Part shown: positions 45,399 to 52,678 of the stretch, piece after piece
How the letters are laid out: each line of letters starts with the position of its first letter
Numbering within the stretch: position 1 is the first letter of the stretch
Origin: Fulvivirga imtechensis AK7
Lineage (GTDB): Bacteria; Bacteroidota; Bacteroidia; Cytophagales; Cyclobacteriaceae
NCBI RefSeq assembly: GCF_000331535.1
Contig: NZ_AMZN01000008.1
Span: 1-64,000, forward strand
Length of the DNA: 64,000 nucleotides
Direction of reading: 5' to 3'
Made by a program: the position numbers and the translations under genes
Notes under the pieces: model-generated
What the model was told of the DNA's origin: nothing
What the model saw: only the letters and a program-made list of their open reading frames with translations
The model's database searches: none

Positions 45399-48246
45399 TG
45401 TCTGTAAGAAAATTCTAAGTGGCTTTAAGAAAACATTAAGGTCAAGGCCTGTGAAGTGCCAAAAAGCGGAGCGTACCGGGGTACGGGAGCATTTTTGGGA
45501 CGAACATAACGCAGACATTGGCGTTTTCTTAGAGACCCTAACTAGAAAACTAGAAAATAGAAGGACTACACAAATCTCAGCCCGCCTGTATGGCGCTGTG
45601 TTTGTATTGCCGGTTGTGTTCTTGCTAATGTCGTGTACTATTTCAAAGCGTGTGCATAACGAATCAGTAAAGCAAGATATAATAGCGCGCAATGGTGAAT
45701 CTCTTGTAATGGTCAAAGCTGGTGAGATTTACGAGGCCGGTAGTTTTAAGAGATTTATGCTGGGAGACCATTACCGGGATGTGTGGCTGACCCCGGTTGA
45801 GGTGCCTGTGCTGAACATGAAAGAGGAGAAAGGCGGCCTTGAGATCATAAAAAAGGGTGGTGGCATGCAGACCTTTTCACTCAAACTAAAGGGTGGAGAT
45901 GGCAGGCTGTATTCGCTTCGCTCGCTGCAGAAAGATCCTACCCCTACGCTACCTTATGCCTTGAAATACTCATTTGCCGATGATCTGGTGCAGGATCAAA
46001 TTTCAGCTTCTTTGCCTTATGGAGCATTCATCTTACCCTCTTTGGGTGATGCTGCAGGCATTTATCATACAAACCCGAAAATGGTCTATATACCTGACAG
46101 CCCTGAGTTGGGTAAGTACAGGGGAGATTTTGGCGGAGTGTTGGCAATGTTAGAGGAAGATGCAGATGAAGATTGGTCGGGCTATGAAGATTTTGGAGGA
46201 ACGAAAAATGCTGTGAGCACTGAAACGGTAAAGGAGGAGCTGATAAGTGATAATGACAATTATGTAGATCAGGAAAATTTCCTCAGGGCACGCTTGTTCG
46301 ATATTTTGATCGGTGACTGGGACCGACATGACGGGCAATTTCGATGGGCGGAATTTGAAGACGATAAGAAGAAATACTATCGGCCTATCCCGGAAGACAG
46401 GGACAATATATTTTTTAAGTTCGATGGTTTTATTCCCTGGTGGGCCAGCCGAAAATGGGCACTAAGGAAGTTTCAGAACTTTGAGCCGGAGGTAAGGGAT
46501 ATGGCGGGCCTTAACTTTAATGCCAGGCATTTGGACAGAAGGTTTCTGACAGCTTTATCAAAAGAAGACTGGATCGAAATCGCAAAGGATCTGCAAAATC
46601 GACTCACGGATAGTGTTATAGAGCAGGCGGTGCAGGAGCTACCTGAGCAGGTATATAATATTACCGGAGAGGAACTCATTCATACTTTGAAGGCCCGAAG
46701 AAATAACCTCCATCAGTTTGCATTGGAGTATTACCTTATTCTGGCCAAAGAGGTAGATATACTGGGGAGTGATAAAAACGAGTATGTAGAAGTGGTAAGA
46801 AGCAACAATAAAGCAAGGGTGACCATGTACGATGCTTCAGACGGTGGAGAGAAAAAAGACAAGATCTATGACCGCGTTTTTTATGCCGATGAAACAGATG
46901 AGGTCAGGATATATGGCTTTGGCGATGAAGATTTTTTCTATGTTTCAGGTGAGGCCGATAGATCACCGCTTATCAGAATCATTGGAGGTGAAGATGAAGA
47001 TGTGTTTGTTGACTCTTCCCGTGTGGATGGCTGGTCGAGGAAGACGATTTATTATGACACGAAAAATAACGACCCCTTGCAGGTGGAAGAAGATAATAAA
47101 GTAGAAGACGGGAAAGAAACAAAACTTAAATTGTCGCCCAACCCGGGCATTAACCTTTATAACTATACAGGTTTTGAATATGGAAGCGTTGCCCCTACCC
47201 TCTATTTTGGTGTGAATAACGATGACGGTCTCTTTTTCGGTGGGGGAGTGGTTATTACCCATCACGCGTTCAGAAAGGAACCATATGCCGGTAAGCAGCG
47301 CATTGTAGCTAATTTTGCCCCTAAAACAGGCGCCTGGAACTTTAAGTATGACGGAGACTTCACTAATGTATTAGGTGATCTCGGAATGAATCTTGACCTG
47401 GTGGTTAGGGCTCCCAATTTTTTTACCAATTTTTACGGTTATGGCAATGAGACAATGGCTTTTACTGATGACGATGAATTTTATGAAGCTCGCTTTGAGG
47501 AAGCACTTTTTTATCCTGGTTTGCAACTAAAGCCCCGGGAAAGCCACACCACCATAAAGTTTGGCCCTGTTTACCAATATGCCAAAGTACATTCCGGCAA
47601 TGGAGAAACCAGTTATATTGACATTATTGGCCCCATATTGGATCCCCATATTTTCGAAGCAAGTCATTTCGGAGGTTTCAGGTTTGCGGCAGACATTCGC
47701 ACTACGAATATTGAGCACAAGCCGGAAAAAGGAATTCGCTGGCTGACAGAACTTAGCTGGCTGGGTGAGTTGAATAATGATAATAGCAAGTTAAGTAAGC
47801 TGAGAAGTGAATTTAGCGCTTATTATACCGTAGACATTCCTTTCGAAACTACCTTTGCCGTGCGCGTAGGTGGGTCAACCATTTCCGGGGATTTCAATTT
47901 TTATCAGGCCAGTACTATCGGAGGAAATACAGGAATAAACCGTTTGGGAAATGTTAGGGGTTATGGCCGCGATAGATTTGCAGGCAGGAGTAGCATCTAT
48001 CAAAACAATGAGATCAGAATGCGGCTGCTAAAGGTGCCATTTTATTATATGCCCTTCGAAATCGGAATATCGGCACACCTGGATCAGGGACGGGTATGGA
48101 TCGATGGTGAGGAGTCAGATAAGTGGCATAGAGGTGTTGGCGGAGGATTATGGATCACACCCTTTGGAAGGTGGGTGTTTACCGCTGTATACACTAAAAG
48201 CGATGAAGAAGGTATTTATAATCTTAATTTAGGATTTCTATTTTAG
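45388..48246 (+). CDS. BamA/TamA-like outer-membrane barrel lipoprotein with kinase-like motif
   Basis: 952 residues from ATG 45388. Residues 3-51 are encoded by an inserted MITE; then comes the original n-region (RKLENRR) and lipoprotein signal LPVVFLLMSC (Cys83). The middle domain carries LFDILIGDWDRHDGQFRW (about 304-321) and PIPEDRDNIFF (334-344), which look like the catalytic GxxDRH loop and the metal-binding Asp of HipA/Fam20-like kinases. A 16-strand-type surface-antigen barrel (about 600-952) ends in LNLGFLF. Relatives usually also carry a metallophosphoesterase domain, absent here. A start at GTG 45598 or similar is the alternative if the extended form is not made. Coupled to the HD-DUF5706 gene. 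Confidence 0.75.
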   Translation: MLTSVCKKILSGFKKTLRSRPVKCQKAERTGVREHFWDEHNADIGVFLETLTRKLENRRTTQISARLYGAVFVLPVVFLLMSCTISKRVHNESVKQDIIARNGESLVMVKAGEIYEAGSFKRFMLGDHYRDVWLTPVEVPVLNMKEEKGGLEIIKKGGGMQTFSLKLKGGDGRLYSLRSLQKDPTPTLPYALKYSFADDLVQDQISASLPYGAFILPSLGDAAGIYHTNPKMVYIPDSPELGKYRGDFGGVLAMLEEDADEDWSGYEDFGGTKNAVSTETVKEELISDNDNYVDQENFLRARLFDILIGDWDRHDGQFRWAEFEDDKKKYYRPIPEDRDNIFFKFDGFIPWWASRKWALRKFQNFEPEVRDMAGLNFNARHLDRRFLTALSKEDWIEIAKDLQNRLTDSVIEQAVQELPEQVYNITGEELIHTLKARRNNLHQFALEYYLILAKEVDILGSDKNEYVEVVRSNNKARVTMYDASDGGEKKDKIYDRVFYADETDEVRIYGFGDEDFFYVSGEADRSPLIRIIGGEDEDVFVDSSRVDGWSRKTIYYDTKNNDPLQVEEDNKVEDGKETKLKLSPNPGINLYNYTGFEYGSVAPTLYFGVNNDDGLFFGGGVVITHHAFRKEPYAGKQRIVANFAPKTGAWNFKYDGDFTNVLGDLGMNLDLVVRAPNFFTNFYGYGNETMAFTDDDEFYEARFEEALFYPGLQLKPRESHTTIKFGPVYQYAKVHSGNGETSYIDIIGPILDPHIFEASHFGGFRFAADIRTTNIEHKPEKGIRWLTELSWLGELNNDNSKLSKLRSEFSAYYTVDIPFETTFAVRVGGSTISGDFNFYQASTIGGNTGINRLGNVRGYGRDRFAGRSSIYQNNEIRMRLLKVPFYYMPFEIGISAHLDQGRVWIDGEESDKWHRGVGGGLWITPFGRWVFTAVYTKSDEEGIYNLNLGFLF
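45392..45544. mobile_element. MITE, TANNTA-target family, copy J, in frame inside a coding region
   Basis: TAACTA duplicated (45392-45397 and 45539-45544). Net insertion 147 bp, exactly 49 codons. Left of it: ATG CTA A, right: CT AGA AAA. Removing it rejoins ATG-CTA-ACT-AGA-AAA, the natural N-terminus of the barrel lipoprotein overlapping the HD gene stop. The element is free of stop codons in this frame and reads SVCKKILSGFKKTL...EHFWDEHNADIGVFLET. Confidence 0.92.
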
Positions 48247-48254
48247 TTGTCTGC

Positions 48255-48365
48255 GAGCCTGTTTCAAAAGTCAGTTTGTCATTCCAAACTTGATTGATTT
48301 GGAATCTCATAAAAATGAGTAGAATCTAATCGGGGATCCTGAATCAGGTTTGCCAATGGCAAGTT
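48255..48365. repeat. GAGCCTGTTTCAAAAGTC end plus GTCATTCC repeat
   Basis: GAGCCTGTTTCAAAAGTC resembles the ends at 13186 and 54588. It is followed by GTCATTCCAAACTTGATT...GGGGATCCTGAATCAGG, a copy of the 33019-33099 palindrome. No matching right end was found. Confidence 0.6.
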
Positions 48366-48455
48366 TTCATTACATGCTGATAGTCAGATGATAGCATCTT
48401 ATTACTCAGTTTGTAACTTTTGTCTCTATTTTGACTTTTTCATAGCATATGTCTT

Positions 48456-48507
48456 ACTTTTTTTGTTATCCCGAAAGCTTTAAAGCTTTCGGGATAACAA
48501 AAAAAGT
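48456..48507. repeat. perfect 52-bp palindrome
   Basis: Two 26-base arms with no loop meet at 48481/48482; the centre is AAAGCTTTAAAGCTTT. On each strand the outer part is ACTTTTTTTG...CAAAAAAAGT, so it could terminate transcripts from both sides (barrel gene from the left, the gene at 48746 from the right). Confidence 0.93.
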
Positions 48508-48529
48508 CAAGGCTGTTAGCAAATGGCTA

Positions 48530-48660
48530 AATTTCAATGCCTGCGATGACAAATCACAAACTCGCCCCGTTTGAAACAACGGGGCACAAACAGTGTGATT
48601 TACAAGTGTATGTATGACATTGAAATTCTTAACGCCATTTCCTCAAGGCCGTTCAGGTAG
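48530..48660. repeat. 130-bp nested-hairpin repeat, copy 3
   Basis: Arms AATTTCAATGCC and GACATTGAAATT (one mismatch), inner CAAATCACA / TGTGATTT, central GCCCCGTT / AACGGGGC, tail CTTAACGCCATTTCCTCAA. Nearly identical to copy 2. The 499-bp gap 48247-48745 is filled by repeats. Confidence 0.88.
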
Positions 48661-48745
48661 CTTATCATTATACACAAAATCAACTAAAAGCTGTTGTTCT
48701 CCTCAGGATGACGTTAGAAGGAACTGGGCTCGATTTTCAATTTTA

Positions 48746-49054
48746 TCAGGCTTCATACCGGGCATGACCCAAAAATTCCTCCAGATCAGTATCGCTTTCA
48801 GCTCCATAGGTATCGACTACACTACCCTTTTCCCCATCGGAGGTAACGATAGCATATAATATAGACATGTCCGCAGGATCTGAGTCGCCCTCAAAACGAT
48901 ACTCTTCTTTAATAGTTATGTCTTCGGCATTGTATGATTTATCCTTATTCATGGCATGCAGTTTTCCATCCCGATAGATGAAGTCGGTGTCGAAACCTTT
49001 CTTTTTCAGATCATCTATTACTTCCGATAATGGTTTAAGGTTATGTGTAGACAT
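48746..49054 (-). CDS. small conserved protein often mislabelled PRPP synthetase
   Basis: 102 residues from MSTHNLKPLSEVIDDLKKKG. The pattern KGFDTDFIYRDGKL, EYRFEGDSDPADMSILYAI and KGSVVDTYGAES matches a small Bacteroidota family annotated as phosphoribosylpyrophosphate synthetase without the PRPP-loop or kinase motifs, so that name should not be trusted. The frame is open to 49096, but ATG 49054 opens the conserved part. A good sigma-54-like element lies 44 bp upstream. Confidence 0.75.
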   Translation of the reverse strand: MSTHNLKPLSEVIDDLKKKGFDTDFIYRDGKLHAMNKDKSYNAEDITIKEEYRFEGDSDPADMSILYAIVTSDGEKGSVVDTYGAESDTDLEEFLGHARYEA

Positions 49055-49097
49055 GGTGTTCTTAATTTTAAATGGCCAGATATTTATTATCCTCAAG

Positions 49098-49114
49098 TGC
49101 TAATCTTATGCCAT
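49098..49114 (-). promoter_or_regulatory. sigma-54-like element before the 102-residue gene
   Basis: Minus strand TATGGCAT-AAGAT-TAGCA. GG and GC are exactly 12 bases apart, as in sigma-54 -24/-12 promoters. This is the best match of the five sites in the cluster. The rest of the gap 49055-49368 holds no gene. Confidence 0.5.
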
Positions 49115-49286
49115 ATCTGAAGTGTGGCAGAAGCCACGAACTGATGGAAACTCCTCATTTGTAGTTCTACAGAATGTGGAACATCCTACCCGTTACGTTA
49201 CTCATCAAATTTTGATCATGGGTATATTTTATTTGCAAATAACTGAAAGACAGCGCATTGTCAAAAGTATTTTCCTGAAGCTGCCT

Positions 49287-49304
49287 TTTGGTATATGTTT
49301 TTCA
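49287..49304 (+). promoter_or_regulatory. sigma-54-like element before the YtxH gene
   Basis: TTTGGTAT-ATGTT-TTTCA, 64 bp before the ATG at 49369. Same spacing as the other four sites, with C to T in the -24 part and T for G in the -12 part. Confidence 0.35.
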
Positions 49305-49368
49305 CTAATGATTATGTATTAAAAAGCCGGTAAACGGTGAAAACAGTAACTAAAAACTTTTGAAAACT

Positions 49369-49635
49369 ATGAGCAACAACATGAAAATACTAACCGGATT
49401 TGCGGTAGGAGCTCTTGCCGGAGCAGTTGCCGGATTGTTATTAGCACCGGAAAGTGGCCCACAAACCAGAAGAAAGTTGGGTCAGGAATCAGAAAAATTA
49501 AAGAATTCTCTGGCGCACTCACTAGCAGAAACGCTGGATGCCGCAAAAATAAAATATAATACGCTTCTTGATGAATATGCCAGAAAGAGCGAAAAAGCTG
49601 CAGTTAAAGCACGACAGTCAGCTAAGGTAGGCTGA
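49369..49635 (+). CDS. YtxH domain protein
   Basis: 88 residues from ATG 49369. An N-terminal glycine-rich membrane helix (ILTGFAVGALAGAVAGLLLAP) and LLLAPESGPQTRRKL are the YtxH signature; the rest is a charged amphipathic helix. General-stress proteins of this type are common in Bacteroidota and Bacillus. A TTG at 49360 is in frame but less likely. CsbD follows 47 bp later. Confidence 0.85.
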   Translation: MSNNMKILTGFAVGALAGAVAGLLLAPESGPQTRRKLGQESEKLKNSLAHSLAETLDAAKIKYNTLLDEYARKSEKAAVKARQSAKVG

Positions 49636-49682
49636 ACAATGCCCTGACAGCTCACGACATTAACCATTAAACAATATAAGCC

Positions 49683-49868
49683 ATGAATGATTTGCAATTA
49701 AAAGGAAACTGGAACACAATAAAGGGTAAGATGAAGCAAAAGTATGGAGACCTTACTGATGATGATCTTACTTATGTAGAAGGTAAAGAGGATGAACTGC
49801 TCGGTAGGCTTCAAAAGAAAACAGGAAAGTCAAAAGAGGAGTTAAAAAGAGAAATAGAGAGGATCTGA
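49683..49868 (+). CDS. CsbD-family stress protein
   Basis: 61 residues. [20 protein letters not shown] and [19 protein letters not shown] are typical of CsbD-like proteins, small helical proteins induced by general stress. Probably in one transcript with the YtxH gene, ending at a strong terminator. Confidence 0.92.
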   Translation: MNDLQLKGNWNTIKGKMKQKYGDLTDDDLTYVEGKEDELLGRLQKKTGKSKEELKREIERI

Positions 49869-49884
49869 TAAATATGAACTGCGC

Positions 49885-49922
49885 AAAGTCCGGGCGTAGG
49901 GGGATATCTACGCCCGGACTTT
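49885..49922. terminator. terminator after csbD
   Basis: AAAGTCCGGGCGTAG and CTACGCCCGGACTTT form a perfect 15-bp stem with an 8-base loop, 17 bp after the CsbD stop. Confidence 0.92.
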
Positions 49923-50000
49923 ACTATTTGAAGAATGAAAATCTTCGGGTATGGATGGTTACTGCATTGGCAATGAAATGCAGGATTAACACTGAGAAAT

Positions 50001-50420
50001 ATGAAAGCTAAAGAAAATGAAATACTGCTGATCTATAACTCTGAAAAGTATGAGGATAGAAAAGCCAAGGGCTATGCGGATACAATGAAGGACCATGCTT
50101 TGAATGAAAGGGATATATCGAAAAATAATCTCACAGAAACTCAAATTGCGGAAATAGCCAGAGATATGAATGTGGATATGAGTGTACTGATTGATAAAAA
50201 TTCAGACACCTATTTACATCATTTGAAAGATAAAGGGTTTGCTGAAGCGGAGCTCACCAAACTGATGGTGAAAAACCCCGACTTGATAAAAACCCCTATT
50301 GCCTATATAGGATCTAGGGCCTTTTTTGTAGGATCGGCTTATGATTTTGTCAACGCTGATTTCGATATAGAAGGCGTTAGATCAAAAAAAGGAAATGTAT
50401 TTGAAAAGAAGAGTGATTAA
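50001..50420 (+). CDS. ArsC/Spx-like thioredoxin-fold protein lacking cysteine
   Basis: 139 residues. ILLIYNSEKYEDRKAKGYAD, then DISKNNLTETQIAEIARDM and KNPDLIKTPIAYIGSRAFFVG follow the arsenate-reductase-like layout (including the cis-Pro segment TPIAYIG), but there is no cysteine in the protein, so no redox or arsenate activity is expected. A TTGGCAA element at 49967 has a -12-like TGC one base too close. It precedes a coiled-coil lipoprotein by 27 bp. Confidence 0.75.
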   Translation: MKAKENEILLIYNSEKYEDRKAKGYADTMKDHALNERDISKNNLTETQIAEIARDMNVDMSVLIDKNSDTYLHHLKDKGFAEAELTKLMVKNPDLIKTPIAYIGSRAFFVGSAYDFVNADFDIEGVRSKKGNVFEKKSD

Positions 50421-50447
50421 TAATATTAATCTATAAAAATTACGACT

Positions 50448-50915
50448 ATGAAAACGATTAAAAGTAAAATCTTAACAATGTCTATAGTGTGCTTTATGTT
50501 TGTTTTTGCCGTTCAGTGTAATAACCGTGATACTGCGTATAATGAAAACAATGATGAATTAAGCGAAGAATATGCAGAAGTAGAGGGTGATTTTAATGAA
50601 GAAAGAACGGAACTCAGAGAAGACCTGAATGAGCTCGTAGCTGATATTGACAGAAAACTTGTTGAGATCAATAATGAGATGAAAGAGGAAACAGGAGAGG
50701 CTCAGGTAGCGCTGGAGAGAACTCGTGATGACCTCGAAATGGAGAAGGAAAAGCTGCAAAGAAGAATGGAAAATGTGGAGCAAGCCACAGAAAATAACTG
50801 GAACGAGGTAAAACGTGATACCAGGCAGGCTTTTAACGATGTAAAAGACAAGTTGGATAAAGCCGGAGATGATATAGAAACGGCTTTTGAAGATGATAAT
50901 GACCAGGAATATTAA
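50448..50915 (+). CDS. coiled-coil lipoprotein
   Basis: 155 residues. Signal KILTMSIVCFMFVFAVQC with lipidated Cys24 (VQCNN). The rest is an acidic, highly helical coiled coil (about 45-145), ending in a DD/EE-rich tail. No known family; similar lipoproteins accompany stress genes in this phylum. Probably co-transcribed with the ArsC-like gene and closed by a strong terminator. Confidence 0.7.
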   Translation: MKTIKSKILTMSIVCFMFVFAVQCNNRDTAYNENNDELSEEYAEVEGDFNEERTELREDLNELVADIDRKLVEINNEMKEETGEAQVALERTRDDLEMEKEKLQRRMENVEQATENNWNEVKRDTRQAFNDVKDKLDKAGDDIETAFEDDNDQEY

Positions 50916-50954
50916 AACAGAGTTTTAAACAAATAACCAACAACCACAATTATT

Positions 50955-50994
50955 CTGCACCTCTCCTGGCCGTAAGTATGTCAGGGAGGTGCAG
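50955..50994. terminator. hairpin terminator after the coiled-coil lipoprotein gene
   Basis: CTGCACCTCTCCTGGC and GTCAGGGAGGTGCAG form a long stem with a 9-base loop, 40 bp after the stop. T-run short (TCTTAGTTT). Confidence 0.75.
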
Positions 50995-51042
50995 TCTTAG
51001 TTTACCTGTATCATCAAGTTCTGCCCAGCCACGGAGATATCA

Positions 51043-52098
51043 ATGACAGCACCCCACGATTGCCCGCCCAACCTTGTTTATATCTCCGATGAAGAGCCGG
51101 GATATTCACGTCAGAAACGGGGCAAAGGATTTATTTACCTGGATCATTCGGGAAAGAGGCTTCAGAATAGCCGCATCATTGAACGGATCAAGACCCTTGT
51201 GATACCTCCTATGTGGAGTAATGTATGGATATGCCCCTCCGAAAATGGACACCTGCAGGTTACCGGATATGATCAGAAGGGACGTAAGCAGTACATATAT
51301 CATCAGGAGTGGGTGTTGCACAGACAGCGTACGAAATATGGAGATCTGGCTCATTTTGGCCGGGCTTTGCCTTTAATAAGAAGGCGACTGGAGGAGCACA
51401 TCAAGCTAAGAAAATGGCCCAAGGAGAAGATACTTGCGATGGTAGTAATGATGCTCGATCAGCATTATATAAGAATAGGGAACAAGTATTATGAACAGGA
51501 AAATCATACTTATGGCCTTACAACACTCAGGCGCAAACACCTGAAGGAAAAAAACGGCAGGTTGTACCTCGACTATAAAGCCAAAAGTGGAAAATACAGG
51601 CACGTCAGGATCCAAAGCAAAAAGCTGGTGCGTCTTATCAGGCAAACCTCTGAACTACCTGGCTATGAAATATTTAGATATTTGGACGAAGACAATAAAA
51701 GCAGAAGGCTCGACTCACAGGACGTAAATCAATACCTACAGGAAATATCGGGACAATATTTTACCGCCAAAAACTTTCGAACCTGGGGGGGTACGGTGCT
51801 GGCTATTGGTTATTATGAAGATGTATTGCGGGAGATAAAGCAAAACCCCAGACTAAAACTGGAGACCAACCTCGTAAGAAAAGTAGCGGAGGCATTGGGA
51901 AATACAGTAGCTACCTGCAGAGAATATTACATTCACCCTAAGGTGCTTGAAGTGCTGATGAATGATCAACTGGCTAATTACAAAAAAATAAAGCTCAAAA
52001 ATATAAAATATAAAAATGAGCTATCACCAAACGAACAACTTGCACTAAAAATAATAGAGAATGAAAAAGTGGAGACTCTGGCTGACCACATGCATTAA
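51043..52098 (+). CDS. DNA topoisomerase IB (bacterial, poxvirus-like)
   Basis: 351 residues. N-terminal TopIB domain (SRQKRGKGFIYLDHSGKRLQ, VIPPMWSNVWICPSENGHLQ) and the tyrosine-recombinase-like catalytic domain: Arg144 in YIRIGNKYY, GLTTLRRKHL, NFRTWGGTV (Arg246) and the nucleophile in CREYYIHP (Tyr296, possibly Tyr295). Relaxes supercoils through a 3'-phosphotyrosine. In Bacteroidota these genes are accessory to topoisomerase I and often lie among stress genes, as here. Confidence 0.92.
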   Translation: MTAPHDCPPNLVYISDEEPGYSRQKRGKGFIYLDHSGKRLQNSRIIERIKTLVIPPMWSNVWICPSENGHLQVTGYDQKGRKQYIYHQEWVLHRQRTKYGDLAHFGRALPLIRRRLEEHIKLRKWPKEKILAMVVMMLDQHYIRIGNKYYEQENHTYGLTTLRRKHLKEKNGRLYLDYKAKSGKYRHVRIQSKKLVRLIRQTSELPGYEIFRYLDEDNKSRRLDSQDVNQYLQEISGQYFTAKNFRTWGGTVLAIGYYEDVLREIKQNPRLKLETNLVRKVAEALGNTVATCREYYIHPKVLEVLMNDQLANYKKIKLKNIKYKNELSPNEQLALKIIENEKVETLADHMH

Positions 52099-52214
52099 TG
52101 GTAGGACTATTGCTGGTAAATTAAGTGCTGTGTAATGCGAACACCAGTCGTGGAACCAATTCTACGAATATACTTGACCAACACACCATACCTTTTCAAG
52201 AATGTCTTTTCATT

Positions 52215-52231
52215 TTGGCATAATATTAACG
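52215..52231 (+). promoter_or_regulatory. sigma-54-like element before the gene at 52262
   Basis: TTGGCAT-AATAT-TAACG, 31 bp before the ATG at 52262. The -24 half is identical to the site at 53944; the -12 half is weak. Confidence 0.35.
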
Positions 52232-52261
52232 TGATACCTCTAGTACTAAAAATGAACCGCC

Positions 52262-52618
52262 ATGAAAAACCTCCGGAACAAAATTCACCTTTCCAATATT
52301 TTGACCTGTATAAATGAAATCGACAATTACTGCGCAGACCTGACCCAGGAACAGATGCAGGATGAAGAGCTCCGAATGCTACTATACCGTAACCTGACTA
52401 TGTTGGGAATGGAAGCTTCTCACGTACAACTGGAACACCCCTCTATTCGCACCCTTAAAAGTTTTGAAAAAGCTGACTACATCAATGGCCTGGGGCGGGA
52501 TACATATGCCATCTTTAATTTTATTGTCAACGATCTTAGCTATTTGAAAAACATAGTTGTCGGCCTCGTCAACGGGAAAAAACGCTTAAGAGGTAAGAAA
52601 AAAATGGCTATGGCATAG
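52262..52618 (+). CDS. small helical protein of unknown function
   Basis: 118 residues, predicted mostly helical, with a basic C-terminus (NGKKRLRGKKKMAMA). The middle (QMQDEELRMLLYRNLTMLGM, SFEKADYINGLGRDTYAIFN) suggests a four-helix layout loosely like HEPN/DUF86 proteins, but their RxxxxH site is absent, so no nuclease is claimed. Upstream motif links it to the neighbouring stress genes. Confidence 0.55.
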   Translation: MKNLRNKIHLSNILTCINEIDNYCADLTQEQMQDEELRMLLYRNLTMLGMEASHVQLEHPSIRTLKSFEKADYINGLGRDTYAIFNFIVNDLSYLKNIVVGLVNGKKRLRGKKKMAMA

Positions 52619-52678
52619 GGTAGGTATGCTTTTTGGATTACTTAGGTAAAGTTTGAATACCAACTAATCCAAAGACAT

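Noticed and set aside
49967-49983. Sixth sigma-54-like site (TTGGCAA...TGC) before the ArsC-like gene
   Set aside because: Spacing between GG and GC is one base short of the other sites, so it was not counted.
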